Part shown: piece by piece, positions 53,336-63,795 of the stretch
Layout of the letters: each line of letters begins with the position of its first letter
How positions within the stretch are numbered: the stretch's first letter is position 1
Notes under the pieces: generated by a model
Told to the model about the DNA's origin: nothing
Seen by the model: only the letters and a program-made list of their open reading frames with translations
The model's database searches: none
Made by a program: the position numbers and the translations under genes
Assembly: GCA_025917655.1 (NCBI GenBank)
Contig: CP084620.1
Coordinates: 1,054,001 to 1,118,000 of the forward strand
Direction of reading: 5' to 3'
DNA: 64,000 nucleotides
DNA from: Chlorella sorokiniana
Lineage: Eukaryota; Chlorophyta; Trebouxiophyceae; Chlorellales; Chlorellaceae

Positions 53336-56300
53336 ATGATGGAGATACATTCTACACTGCAGCTGCCCACCGGCGCACGCTCTAGTTGGGTCCCGACCCG
53401 GCCTTGCTCGAGACGGCTTGTGACGGTCTGTGCAGCTCCAAAGGTGCCGCATCGAAGACATCTGAAAAGTAGCCAGGCAGCCAGTGCTGTGCTACTGGCA
53501 TCTTCGGCTGCGGAGCAGCAGCAGCAGACGGCGATCGACGGAGGCTCTGCCCCAGCTGCTGGGCTGTTCTTGCAGCCTCCTGCCAGCAGCGCAGTGGTGC
53601 AGCAAGCGACAGCATCCGCAGGCGCAACGTTACCAGCCAGGCCTCCCCGCCAGTGGGACCAGCTGCAAGCACGGCCGCTGCCGGGCTTGGCGCGGCCGCC
53701 CGCGCCGCCCGCCGCCGCCCCCGGCTCCTCGCCGGCGCAGGCCGGCGCCGACCCGCGGCTGGCGCGCCTCACGCAGCAGCTGATGGCCAGCAGGGACCAG
53801 GAGGAGATGGTGGCGGTGCTGCAGCGGGAGCAGGCAGCGGGGCTGGGCGCCGCCGACGTGCGCCGCCTGCTGACCTACCTCAACCGCCAGGGCGCCGCCG
53901 ACGTGGCTCTGGCGGCCTTCCGGGCCATGAGGGCCGCGGGGCTGCCCTGGGCGGGCGACGCCGTGCTGCGCACCAAGCTGATCAAGATGCACAGCCGGGC
54001 GGCGAGCGGTACGGGCGCCGCGCTGGAGCTGTACGACGAGATGCGGCGGGACGGCATCCCCCGACGCCGTCACCTTCAACACCTGCCTGGCGGCCGCGGG
54101 CCTGGGCGGCCACTGGCCCCGCGTGCTGGGCCTGCTGGGCGACATGCGGGCGGCGAGGGTGCCCTGGGACGCCTTCACCGCGTCGGCCCTCCTCTCAGCC
54201 TGCCAGGCGTGCGGCAAGTGGGAGCAGGCGCTCAAGTGGTTTGCCCAGGCCCGCGCCACGCCCGGTGAGCGGGGCGGGGGCAACCAAGGGGGTGACAGCA
54301 GGGAGCCCAGCGTGCAGCCTGCCTGCCGAAGAACAGTCTATGGTCAACAGCAGGGGGAGCGCTGAGCTGAAAAGCAGCCAGCAGCGCCCTTGGCCGTACC
54401 GTAAGCCTGCGCCCCCACCCTGCGCCCCGTCCGTCCTTACCCCTGCCGTGTCGTCCTTTCTTCCTTTCCTCCCGGCAGGCCTGCAGCTCAACGTGGTGCA
54501 CTACACCACCCTGATGAGCTGCCTGCAGAAGGCGGGGCAGGTGCGGCGGTGTTCCAGCTGGCCGCCAGGCCAGCCGCACACGCAGGCCGACCCCCGGCTG
54601 CCCGGGTGCAGCATCCTGCTCCTGCTGCTGCATCCCCTCACATCCCCCGCTGTGCTGCCCATGGCTTGCAGTGGGAGCGCTCGCTGGAGGTGTTCCGGGA
54701 GATGGAGGCGGCGGGGATCATGCCAGACGTGGTGGCGCGCAACGCCGCCATCGCCGCCTGCGCCAAGGCGGGTTTCTTGTGCTAGGGACAGCGCTACGGC
54801 GACAAAATCACGGCCCTGCATCAACGCCCTTCTCAGTAAGGGCATCACAGTCAACCTCTGCTTCCTCTTTGCTCGCACCGTCGCGCTGCAGGGTGGCGAT
54901 TGGGAGACGGCCTGGGCGGTGTTCCTGGCCATGCGCCAAGCCGGGCTGCGCCCTCCGTCGTTTCCTACAACGCCCTCATCTCCGCCTGCGAGCGCTGCGG
55001 CCAGCCAGACAGGTGAGCACACGCGCGCGCTGGCCTACGCCCCGCCCGGCCTGTGCTGCCGCTGCTGACAGCCCGGGAGCTTGGCTGCCGCTCGAGCCAG
55101 CTGGTGCCACCTGCATTGGCGCCGTTGTCGCACGCGGCCGCCCAAATTGGATCCCCCTGCCTACCTTGGACCTTCCCCCCCACCCTTTTTTGTCCGCAGG
55201 GCGCTGGAGGTGTTTGAGGGGATGAAGCGGCGCGGCCAGCGCCCCAACGCCGTCACCTTCAACACCCTCATCTCGGCGTGCGCCAAGGCGGGGCGGTACG
55301 CCAAGGCGCAGGAGCTGCACGCCGCCATGGGGCCGCGGGGCTGCCCGAGGATGTCTTCACCCTCACCGCCCTCATCACGGGTGGGTGGCGGCGGCGGGGT
55401 GGGGTGGGTGTGGGTGTGGAGTGGGGTGTGTCCATTAGAGTGCGCAGGGGGTGGCGGGGGTGTACTGTGCACGCAAAAGGCATGAAGGGCACAGAGCCTT
55501 GCAAGGTCATGGGTAGCCCCATCGCTGTCATCACTGCTCTCACAGTGTGCCGGCCTCTGCACGCCCGCCGCCCACCCCCACTTCAGCCTGCGAGCGTATC
55601 GGGCACTGGCAGGGCGCTGAGGAGCTGTTCCTAGAGTTCCAGCGCCGCGGCGTGGCCCCCAACACCGTGGCCTACAACTGCCTGATCTCCGCGTTGGGAC
55701 GCGCGGGGCAGTGGGAGCGAGCGCTGGCCGCCTTCCGGGCCATGAAGGCTGGCGGGGATGGAGGCGAGGGCGACACGCTCGCCGTGCCCAGCACCGCAGC
55801 CGCCTACCCCGCCCTCGGCAGCGGCGCTTGCTGCCTCCTGCACTGGCGGCCGCAAACGGCACCGAGCAGATTGGCGGCAAGGCTGCCCCTATTTCTGTCA
55901 CAGACTCCATAGACATCGACGTGGGGTGCCTGTACGCCGGCAGCGCCCCCGCCCCCGACCGCATCACCTACGGCTCGCTCATCGCGGCCCTGGAGCGGGG
56001 GGCAGTGGGAGGCGGCCCTGGCACTGTTTGAGGAGATGCAGGCGGCGGGTTTCCAGGTGGGACCCGCCGGCGGGGGCTGCTCCCGCGTCTGCTGCAACGG
56101 GGGCTGGCTGATGTGGGGAGGGGGCGATGGAGCGCCTGCTGTCACCATCACACTCGGGCAGCCCCCTCTCTCCCCCACCATCGAAGCCCACCGTGCCCCC
56201 CCTCTCCCCCTCCCCACCTCTCCCCTCTCCTTCCCCAGCCCAACGGCTACATCTTCACCTCTTTGATCAACGCGTGCGAAACGGGGGCCAGTGGGAGCGC

Positions 56301-56722
56301 GCGGTGCAGCTGTTCCGCCTCATGCAGGGCCAGGACATCCCCGCAGACTCGATGGCCATGGTGGCGCGCAAGGCGCTGTGAGCAGGGCCAGCGGTGCAGG
56401 GCTGCCTGCCCTCGCTGCCCTGCTTGGGGCACAGGGCATGCAGGCTGGGGGCTGCTGTGAGCCTGTTGACCTCCAGCTGGGCGTTGTGGTCAGGGAGGGG
56501 CTTGGGTGATCCGTGGCCAGCTGCAGATGGGGCCGGGCCACCCTGGCACTAACCCCGCCCCCACTCTTTGCCATGCCACTCCGCAGCTATGCCTTCCCGT
56601 CCCTCATCAAGCTCATGCCCGCACCGCTGCTGCAAGCCGCGCGCGCCACGGTGGATACGGGCCGGGCAGCGCGGCAGTGGATCGAGGACAGCAAGCAGAA
56701 GCGGGAGGAGGAGGGCGGCTAG
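53336..56722 (+). CDS. pentatricopeptide repeat (PPR) protein, organellar
   Basis: The ATG at 53336 opens an N-terminus rich in Ser/Arg/Ala (RPCSRRLVTVCAAPKVPHRR), a likely chloroplast or mitochondrial transit peptide. About ten 35-residue PPR motifs follow, for example VVHYTTLMSCLQKAGQWERS / LEVFREMEAAGIMPD, VVSYNALISACERCGQPD, LEVFEGMKRRGQRPNAVTFN / TLISACAKAGRYAKAQELH, RGVAPNTVAYNCLISALGRA, and APDRITYGSLIAALERGGQW. The tail IEDSKQKREEEGG-stop ends at 56720-56722. P-class PPR proteins bind organelle RNA and affect its stability, splicing or translation; the target is unknown. At least five breaks interrupt the repeats at C/G runs one base short (54058-54062, 54951-54953, 55337-55340, 55997-56002, 56283-56287). 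Each added base restores a perfect PPR consensus, so the gene itself is very likely intact. Confidence 0.9.
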
Positions 56723-57072
56723 GCGGCGGCCCAGCAGTCGCACTGCCGTTTGTTTCAAGGCAGCAGCTGACAGCAACACAATCCCTCCCCACAAGTACAC
56801 CAGCACAACTTTATGATAAATTCCACAACAACTGATGCGTCCAAAACCTCTGTCCCCTCAACGATCCCCCAGCATGCTGTCCCCCATGCTGCTGCGCAGC
56901 GGCTGCAGCCTCCATCCCCACGCTGCACTGTGCACTTGCAACACTTCATGTCAACCGTCCACAGAGCTTGCACAGGAATCTGCTGAAGCGACCAGCTGCA
57001 CACTGAGCTGTGTCTCCTGAACCGGGCACGCCTAAGGGCGTCGGGTCGGGTGTTGCAGACGCGCATGCCGCC
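56723..57072. other. convergent intergenic region
   Basis: Between the PPR stop and the PLMT stop. Contains an AT-rich patch (TTTATGATAAATTCC near 56811) suited to a 3' end. Nothing else seen. Confidence 0.4.
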
Positions 57073-58081
57073 TCACTCCACGTGCAGCTTGTCCTCCTGC
57101 ACGGCTGTGGCCACATACAGCAGCGTCCAGTAGAACACCAGCAGGCCCAGCCCTGCAGGCGCCTGGCTCCACACCTGCGGGCGGAGAGACGGGGCAGGAA
57201 GGGCAACAGCGCGACTTGGGTGGTTGCTTGCACCACGCCCTGACACCCCCTGCCGGCCCTACATTTTGCTGTACAGGCAGAAGCCGCGCAAGAATCCCTT
57301 TGATCGAAGCTGTCGTGCAGGAGCTGACCGTGCGGAAGCCGCCCCTGCTGTGCAAGGGCAAGCCAGGCAGCCCCCTGCTCACCAGCACCGCGGCGCCCAG
57401 CACGGTGGCAACGCTGCCGACGTACTGCGGGTGGCTGACCACGTTGAAGGGGAAGCCCGTGGCCCAGGGGATGCTGTGGCCCAGCTTGAAGCCGTAGTAC
57501 ACACCCGCATGGCCAATGGCCTGGAAGATGCCCACATTCAGCCACTGCGGGCGCAGGGCGGAGGCGATGAGGCAGCACGTCAGTGGCGCAGGGCGTTGGG
57601 CGCGTGATTGCTGCAACCAAACCCATGCGCGTGATGGGTGGGAAGTATCGTCGTATCAAGCGGACTGTAAGCCGCCATTTGTTTCAACAGAGACCCACCT
57701 GGCCAAAGGCTGCAAGGGCGCCCCAACTGCCCAGGCAAGCGGCGGAATAGCCGCCACGCTGACGCCGTCGGGCTTCCGCAACAGCCACCAATAGGCGACC
57801 GAAAGGAACTGCACGCCTGCATGACATGCAGCATCAAGCCTTCATCTATCGGTAGGGCCGTAAGGCACGGGGATCGGGGTGCTGCCATGTCTTTGATGGC
57901 GAGCTTCGCTGCCGATCGCACCCTTGAGGAACCAAGCTACAGTTTCGAAGGCCTCAACGCTGCGCTTCTTGAATAACGCCATCCAGCGCTGCGGAAAGAA
58001 CCATATGAAGGCATACAGGAAGTGGGGCAGCGCCAAGGCCCCGCAAACGAGGTAGTTGGACTCTGCAAGCGAAAGCGGCAT
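57073..58081 (-). CDS. PLMT: phosphatidyl-N-methylethanolamine N-methyltransferase (PLMT/PEMT family)
   Basis: From the ATG at 58081: MPLSLAESNYLVCGALALPH and FLYAFIWFFPQRWMALFK (first helix), VQFLSVAYWWLLRKPDGVSV, then WLNVGIFQAIGHAGVYYGFK, LGHSIPWATGFPFNVVSHPQ, YVGSVATVLGAAVLVS, and a last helix GLGLLVFYWTLLYVATAVQE ending DKLHVE-stop at 57073-57075. The G-[RH]-x-G-V-Y-Y-G-x-K-L-G motif followed by F-P-[FY]-x-V-x-x-x-P-Q-Y-x-G-S is diagnostic of the small ER enzymes that use SAM to complete phosphatidylcholine synthesis, and the end (E-[ED]-K-L/x) fits too. Length (about 165-170 aa) is normal for PLMT. An in-frame ATG nine codons upstream (58108) is an alternative start. Its 5' neighbour, 134 bp upstream on the same strand, is isopentenyl phosphate kinase. 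Confidence 0.9.
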
Positions 58082-58241
58082 GATCTCTGTTCGATGATAA
58101 GTCTCCATCGACGGGTTTGGAAGCTATCCATCTTTGAACTGCCGCCCCCGCTACCTGCCACCTCATAGTGGCATGTCCGGTGCTGAGAGGTGCCGCCCAA
58201 GATGACCGCAGTTGGACCTCCACAATTCAGAAGCAGTATAA

Positions 58242-59277
58242 TTATCTCGTTTGCAGTCTACTGCAGCACACGATAGTGCCTTCCCAGTCTGGGGGCAGCG
58301 TGCCCGGCAGGCACGCTGCCAATGCCGCTGGGCTGCCCGCTTTGCTGATCCGCACCTCTGCCCCCAGCCGCGCCACAGCTGCCGCCTCTTGTATTTTGGC
58401 GGCAATACCCCCGGTTGTATCGTGTGCTGCTGTGCTCGTTTGCAGCGACTGCACCAGGCTGCCCTGCTGGGTGTAGGCTGTCACGTCTGGGCTCACGTCC
58501 CTGCCGCTGCCGCTGCTGCCAGCTTCTGCATTCACCTGCAGCCGGGCAATCCGCTGCGCCCCAGGCTGCTCTGGCGGCCGATCGTAAATGCCGCTCACGT
58601 TGGTCTGCACAGCAGCATGGAGAGGGCGGTGTAGCGCCGGTGAGGCGCTCATGGAGCACAGCGCCGCACTCTGCAACCAGCCAAGCAGCTACGCCCTCGG
58701 TCAGCCAGATCACCCACCAGAAAGACGACGAGGGGAGGCGCAAGCGCTCAGTCAGGCGTGTGATGATCAGGTCTCCCGACAGAATTGTGCAGCCCAGGGC
58801 GGCGTCGAGGATAGCGTCGCCGTGCAGCACCGGAATCAGCCCCGCCGCCAGCAGCGCGGCCACGGCGTCAGCGCCATCGGCTGCCAGGACACGGTTGCTG
58901 CACGACCAGCTGCCGCATGGCGAGAGCCCCACCGCAGGCAGGCCCGCCGCCAACAGCGCCGCCACCACCAGCGCGTTGAGCTTGGTCACCGAGGCGCGAG
59001 TGGCGGCAAAGCCGTGGCGCACGGCCGCGGAGGTGGCGAGGCCTCCGCGTGCCACGCCGCTGGCCGCCGCCTGCTGGTGGCCAAAGGATCCAGCGCCGTG
59101 CACAACCACGATGCGGGGCCCCAGCTCGGCGTGGAGGCGGGCCAGGTGCAGGGCGCAGGCCTGCAGCACCTCCCCATCCAGCGTTTCCAGCTGCCCCTTG
59201 TGCGTGATGGCTGCACCGCCCAGCTTGATCAGCACCGCAGGGCTGCCCGGAGGGTCAGCAGTGGGCTCCACGTCCAT
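58242..59277 (-). CDS. IPK: isopentenyl phosphate kinase
   Basis: The ATG at 59277 gives MDVEPTADPPGSPAVLIKLG, then KLGGAAITHKGQLETLDGE, RIVVVHGAGSFGHQQAAASG (the HGAGSFGH motif with the catalytic His), AAVRHGFAATRASVTKLNAL, AAGLIPVLHGDAILDAALGC and TILSGDLIITRL. After one intron come TNVSGIYDRPPEQPGAQRIA, AHDTTGGIAAKIQEAAAVAR, GAEVRISKAG and PPDWEGTIV near the end. This is the amino-acid-kinase-fold enzyme phosphorylating isopentenyl (or dimethylallyl) phosphate to the diphosphate. The segment before the intron (RLRLPSSSFW) fits the family poorly. A one-base shift would read LAPPLVVFL, the expected strand, but then the splice phase disagrees, so this exon end is uncertain. N-terminal targeting cannot be judged. 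Confidence 0.92.
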
Positions 59278-59791
59278 CGCTCTTGTACCTGCGGGCACTG
59301 CGGAGTGGCAGCACCAGATTACTGGGGCGGGAGCTGCACATGGTCGATAGGGTGCAGGCGGACAGCGTTTATGGTATGCTTCGACGGGCGCATGATACAT
59401 AAACACCGCATCACCTCGCGAACCACCCAAACTAGCCCGCAGCTGGGAACTCCAGCAGCGTTGCTCCACAGTACATGGCGCAAACACTAGTCCGTGGCTC
59501 AAAAGCGCTCAGAAGCTCCCTAAGGAAATGAGAACATTCATCCGATTGCCTGGGCTGCTTGATTGGCCCAAGTACGAGCACAGCAGCGGGGCACAGCGCG
59601 GGCACACCACCTTGCCTGGCATTTCTTTACACTCTTTACAATCACATGGTCAGTCAAAGAAAGAGTTTGAACAAAGGAAACTTTCACTTGAGAATGGGGT
59701 ATATGATCAGCAGTACTGTGAACACTAAGTGCAGAGCGGGCATCGCAATGCACCGCCCCTGACGCACATCGCTTCCTCCGATCCAGCTCGG
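59278..59791. other. intergenic between cysteine-rich gene and IPK
   Basis: Holds the IPK promoter/5' UTR and the cysteine-rich gene's 3' UTR (both minus strand). AT-rich around 59630-59730. No gene recognised. Confidence 0.4.
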
Positions 59792-61805
59792 CTAAGCGCG
59801 CACGCAGTAGCCATAGCCATCGCCACGGAACTTGTAGCCAACCTGGCACTGGGTACACACCGCGCCATTGTGGCATGCCTGCAGCAAGGGGGTTGGAGGG
59901 CTCAGCCAGACGAGCAGGCGGCGCACGGCTCAACCTCGTGCACGACTGGCCCTGCCCGCACCCTTTTGCCCACCTTGCCGGAGTTGCAGGGGGAACACTG
60001 GTTGCAGAATGCTATGTAGTCCTCGCACTGGTAGCAGCCCTGGTCCTGCCAAAAATAGTTCACTGAGCATGAACGGCACCACTGGTTCTTGCCGGGCCCG
60101 CTCTGCGGGCAGTTGCCCTGCAGCGACAGGCAGGGGGCGCGGGGAAAGGGGGCAAGTGTGTTGGGGAGCACTTAGAAACAGAGATGCGGATTTGCACCTG
60201 TCATCCCTGAACTTGCCTGGTATCCCCAGCACCAAACACAGTCGGTCAGGGTGCCAGCCTTGTTGATGGTTCCCTTTGCGCAGCCCGGGCGAGTGCACTG
60301 CAGCGGCGGGGAGGGGGGGGAAGGCGCGCGAGGGGTTTGGTGCGAGAGATTGGCTATGCGCTGTGCTGCTCATCGAGCGCTGTGACAACCACAGCACAGC
60401 AGCCAGCTGGAAGCGCAGCATCGCCGTCTTGCCACTCCTTCTGCTCACCGGGCCACAGCCGCCCTGGTAGGTGCCAGTGTACAAGTACTCGCCGCAGGGG
60501 CAAGACTTGTCATCGGGGACACACTGTTTCTTCTGGAGCATCTTGCGGGCGGCAGGCGATTCGCCACTGCCCACGCGGTGGCACTCGCCTGCACCACGGA
60601 GTGGGCACGGCTAGTCATGACCACACCGCAGCGGCAAGACAGTTCAGTGCTAATCCTCGCACAGTACCGTCCTCCTGGCACCGCTGCATGCACCCCCCAC
60701 CCACACAAGAAACCACACACAGACCTCCCGCCCCTCACCGTCTTCAGCCAGCTCATAGCCGTCGAAGCAGGCTTGGCACGTCTCCGGCTCCGGCTCCTCG
60801 CCCTCCTGCCCAACCACGGGGCTACACTCCTTGCAGAAGGGGGTCGTGCAGGCCGGCAGCTGGGGGCAGGCACACAGGCGGGCGTCAGGGACGAGCCTGG
60901 CCAGATGCCATCATGCGCACCCCCGGTGGCCTCCACCTACTCAGCAGCACTCTCCTCCTGTCTGCTGCCGCCCTCCCCCTCCCTCCCGCTCAGCCCACCT
61001 CCAGGTGCGACTCATCCACATCCAGCTCCACATCTGAGAGGGTCACATTGACCTCGCCGCCGCCTGCGGGCACCGCCACCGTCGCATACACCACCGCCTT
61101 GTCCTGGTGGTCGATGTGGTTGCAGGTGATGGTGATGCGCAGGCTGTACACATCCCCCTCCGCGTCGGCCTGGGGAGCAACAGGCGGAGGAGGGCCAGGC
61201 GGGACCAGGTTCTGTGCATGCATGGCAGGAACACTGTTCGAGGCTGCTCCCAACACAGGCTCTTGGTTGCAGGCGTAGAAATACGTGCAGAAGAAGCTGC
61301 TGCCGTACCTTGAGGCAGCCCACGGCGCCCGCAGTGCGGTCATCTTCGGAGCAGGGCACCCAGCGCTCGTTCACGGGGCGTGCCTCGCCGGCTGTGCCCA
61401 CACCAGGAACGTACTGTTCATCAAAATACTACATTACAGAATGGGATAGGAAAGACTGCACAGTCAAGTAAAAGGGCAGGGAGGACATTGTGCTGCCTGC
61501 CAGCCACCCTCCATCCTGCCACCACCACCACCGTCACAAGCACACCATCACTTACACACACTTGTCTGCGTCCATGCCATCCCCCCCACCCCTCCGCCAC
61601 CTGTTGTCACCTGGATGGTTGCGTTGAGCACGTCTTCGGGCACGTCCATGAAGCTGTCCTGGGTGTCGGAGATGTTGCTGATCCACTGCCACTCGCCGCT
61701 GGGGTCGTCCTCGTTCACGGCGGAGCAGAACTGGGAGTCATCCTGGGCGCGCGCCAGGGCGGCCACCAGGCACAAACTGAGCAGCAGAGCAGGGCTGCAG
61801 CGCAT
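59792..61805 (-). CDS. secreted cysteine-rich protein with furin/TNFR-like repeats
   Basis: The ATG at 61805 opens a clear signal peptide (MRCSPALLLSLCLVAALARA). Following exons read SQFCSAVNEDDPSGEWQWIS, ISDTQDSFMDVPEDVLNATI, ERWVPCSEDDRTAGAVGCLK, then a beta-rich segment (DVYSLRITITCNHIDHQDKA, VVYATVAVPAGGGEVNVTLS). After this come cysteine-rich units: CTTPFCKECSPVVG, CQACFDGYELAEDG, KKQCVPDDKSCPCGEYLYTG, CAKGTINKAGTLTDCVWCWG, WCRSCSVNYFWQDQGCYQCE, FCNQCSPCNSGKVG and CHNGAVCTQCQVGYKFRGDG. It ends GYGYCVRA-stop at 59792. The C-x2-C spacing resembles furin-like or growth-factor-receptor cysteine-rich modules, suggesting a disulfide-bonded extracellular or lumenal protein, but no named family fits. 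No transmembrane helix or kinase domain follows. Confidence 0.7.
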
Positions 61806-62458
61806 GTTGTGTGCGTGCCCTCCGAGAGACTGGGGGAGCGTGAGAGGGCCTGCAGGCACCAGGGCGGCAGGCGGCGGCGGGAGGGTGAAGAAGAGTAGCC
61901 CGGTTGCAGCGACAACCGCGACTGTCCCTTGTGCTGAGTGAGTTTGCCCACTGTTTGCGCAGCCCGCGCCACTGTGCCAAAATGGGCGGGCACACTGCAC
62001 GTCCCCGCACCACAAACACCGACACCTCAAGTCAGTTGCCTTGATTTGCTGTATATGTGCATTCCGGACATTTCCGCACGCTGCATCGCAGGGTTGTAAG
62101 GCCGCGGCCCCCGCAACATGTGTTGGGATTGCTCACCTGTTTGGGTTGATACTGATGTAGAAGCTCAAATTAAGGGAAGTTCCTTCTGTCGGTCGCAAGC
62201 ACAGGGCAGACTGCCCTGTTGCGCCTGGGCACCGATGCCAGAGTGGCGGCAGGGGATGCCAGGGGATCTGCACCGGGGTAGGGAACCGTGGCAAGCCCTT
62301 CAACAATTAGCCTGCCTGCAGCCTGCATACATGGATAGACGGTCCCATTACAGCATTTCACAGCCTTGAATACATTATAGCCACTGCGTTATGCCAGATA
62401 CGTGTGCTTTTGCTTTTGATGCGCCCGCGCCAGGTGCAGTAGCAGCCACGTGCCCTCG
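61806..62458. other. intergenic between protease homologue and cysteine-rich gene
   Basis: Promoter/5' UTR of the cysteine-rich gene and 3' UTR of the protease homologue, both minus strand. AT-richer at 62340-62420. No gene recognised. Confidence 0.4.
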
Positions 62459-63795
62459 CTACTTGTCTGCCAGCTGCTTCTGGAGCCATTCTGCATAAAG
62501 CGGCATCCATGCATACATCGCAGGGCTGCTGGCACTAGATACGGATGGATCTGAGCTGCAGGAAAAGCCGCTGGTCAGAAGCCCCAGCTGCAGAGGGCCG
62601 CCCCCAGGCGCCGCCGATGGGTCCAACAGCGGTGCACCCAGGTTGCCAGCAGCGCAAGGCCTGAAGCTGTGGCTTAGCGCTGCACAAGAGGGGGCAGAGG
62701 TATGAGTTGAAGGCTGGGTGATCAGCGAGGCTTCTCCTGAGCTTGACACACACAGACATATATTCCCACCAGTGCATGCTCGGGTGCTCAAGCTGCTGGC
62801 GGTGCCGCTAAGGGAGTAGGCTGCCTGCAGGCCCTCGCACTCCGCCTGCGGCAGCAGCGCCAGTGTGTCCTCGTGCAGCTGCGGCCAAAAGCTGTCGCTG
62901 CTGCGACTGCCAAAGCCCAGGGCTTGCACCGGCATGCCAGGTGCTGGATCTTCGTATGAGGCTGCGGACAGAGCGGGAGCAGCGGAGGTTTTACCGCTGC
63001 GCACATCACTTGGGTTCTAACAAGTAGATTGAGCAACACATGCAGAATTATCTGGCTGACGGCAGTGGCTATGCATGCAGCATTGACGGCAGTGCTCAGA
63101 CACGCCCTCAGCTCACCATTGGGAAGTGCCACCGGCTTGATGCCGCTGGCCTGCTCCAGCACCACCAGCGCTAGATTGTCGTGCTGCGGGGCAGCTGCTT
63201 CATACTGTGGGTGCACCATGGTCTCTGCCACACGGAAGACCTCGTAGGCATCCGCACGCCTGCACTGCAACACGGCACTGGTGAGGGGAGGGCTGAACGC
63301 CGAAGCTGCTCAGGTTGCCTGGGCGACAGCTGCATTGACATGCAGGCCAGCAACACCTTGGTCCGCAGCCCACCTGAAGGCGTCAAGGTACATGTTGCTC
63401 ATCCCCACATACACCAAGTCTGGGGCTGGCTTGCCGCGGCCGGGCGATGCGCAGGACGCTGCGGTGAGCACGGCACGGCTGCTGACCAGGGCACCGGTGC
63501 ACAGTGGCCCTGCTTCCTTGCTGACCAACAGCGCTGCAAAGGGGTACCGGTCTGCAGGTGAGAAGTCCATTGACTTGGCCGAAATGTACAGAGCGCATGC
63601 TGGCCGAAGCCTGCGTGATGAAAGTGCGCAAGGATGGATGGCTGGGCGCCGGCGCTCAGGAGGCGGGCTTGGCGGATCGGCGGCATCATTCTTGCATGGT
63701 CGGCGGCATAGATTTCACCTAGATACAGCTCCCAATAACAGCAAGCAGACGACACGCCAGCCAGGATGTGAGCTTTTGGTAGCGGCTGCAGACAT
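62459..63795 (-). CDS. trypsin-fold serine protease homologue lacking the catalytic His and Ser
   Basis: Exon 1 from the ATG at 63795 encodes a signal peptide (GWRVVCLLLLGAVSR) ending in phase 2 at a GTGAAA donor. Exon 2 (from 63610) continues LRPACALYISAKSMDFSPAD, RYPFAALLVSKEAGPLCTGA, LVSSRAVLTAASCASPG, then DLVYVGMSNMYLDAFR. Next come RVAETMVHPQYEAAAPQHDN, LALVVLEQASGIKPVALPNG, GMPVQALGFGSRSSD, and CAAGNLGAPLLDPSAAPGGG, ending WLQKQLADK-stop at 62459. The S1 fold is evident, yet TAAHC is TAASC (His to Ser) and GDSGGP is GNLGAP (Asp to Asn, Ser to Leu). The middle Asp is kept (HDNLAL). It should be secreted and proteolytically inactive, perhaps a binding or decoy protein. No frame break is needed around the changed motifs, so the losses look real. 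Confidence 0.8.

Noticed and set aside
53336-56722. Programmed ribosomal frameshifting as the explanation for the PPR breaks
   Set aside because: Five or more shifts in one gene, each at a plain G/C run with no slippery heptamer, is not a known mechanism; sequence error is simpler.
58660-58760. A one-base break in IPK that would restore LAPPLVVFL
   Set aside because: The strand would fit the family better, but the splice phase to TNVSGIYD agrees with the frame as written, so the evidence conflicts.
57073-63795. A biosynthetic gene cluster linking IPK, PLMT, the cysteine-rich protein and the protease homologue
   Set aside because: Apart from two general lipid enzymes the products share no pathway, and intergenic regions upstream of IPK are of ordinary length.
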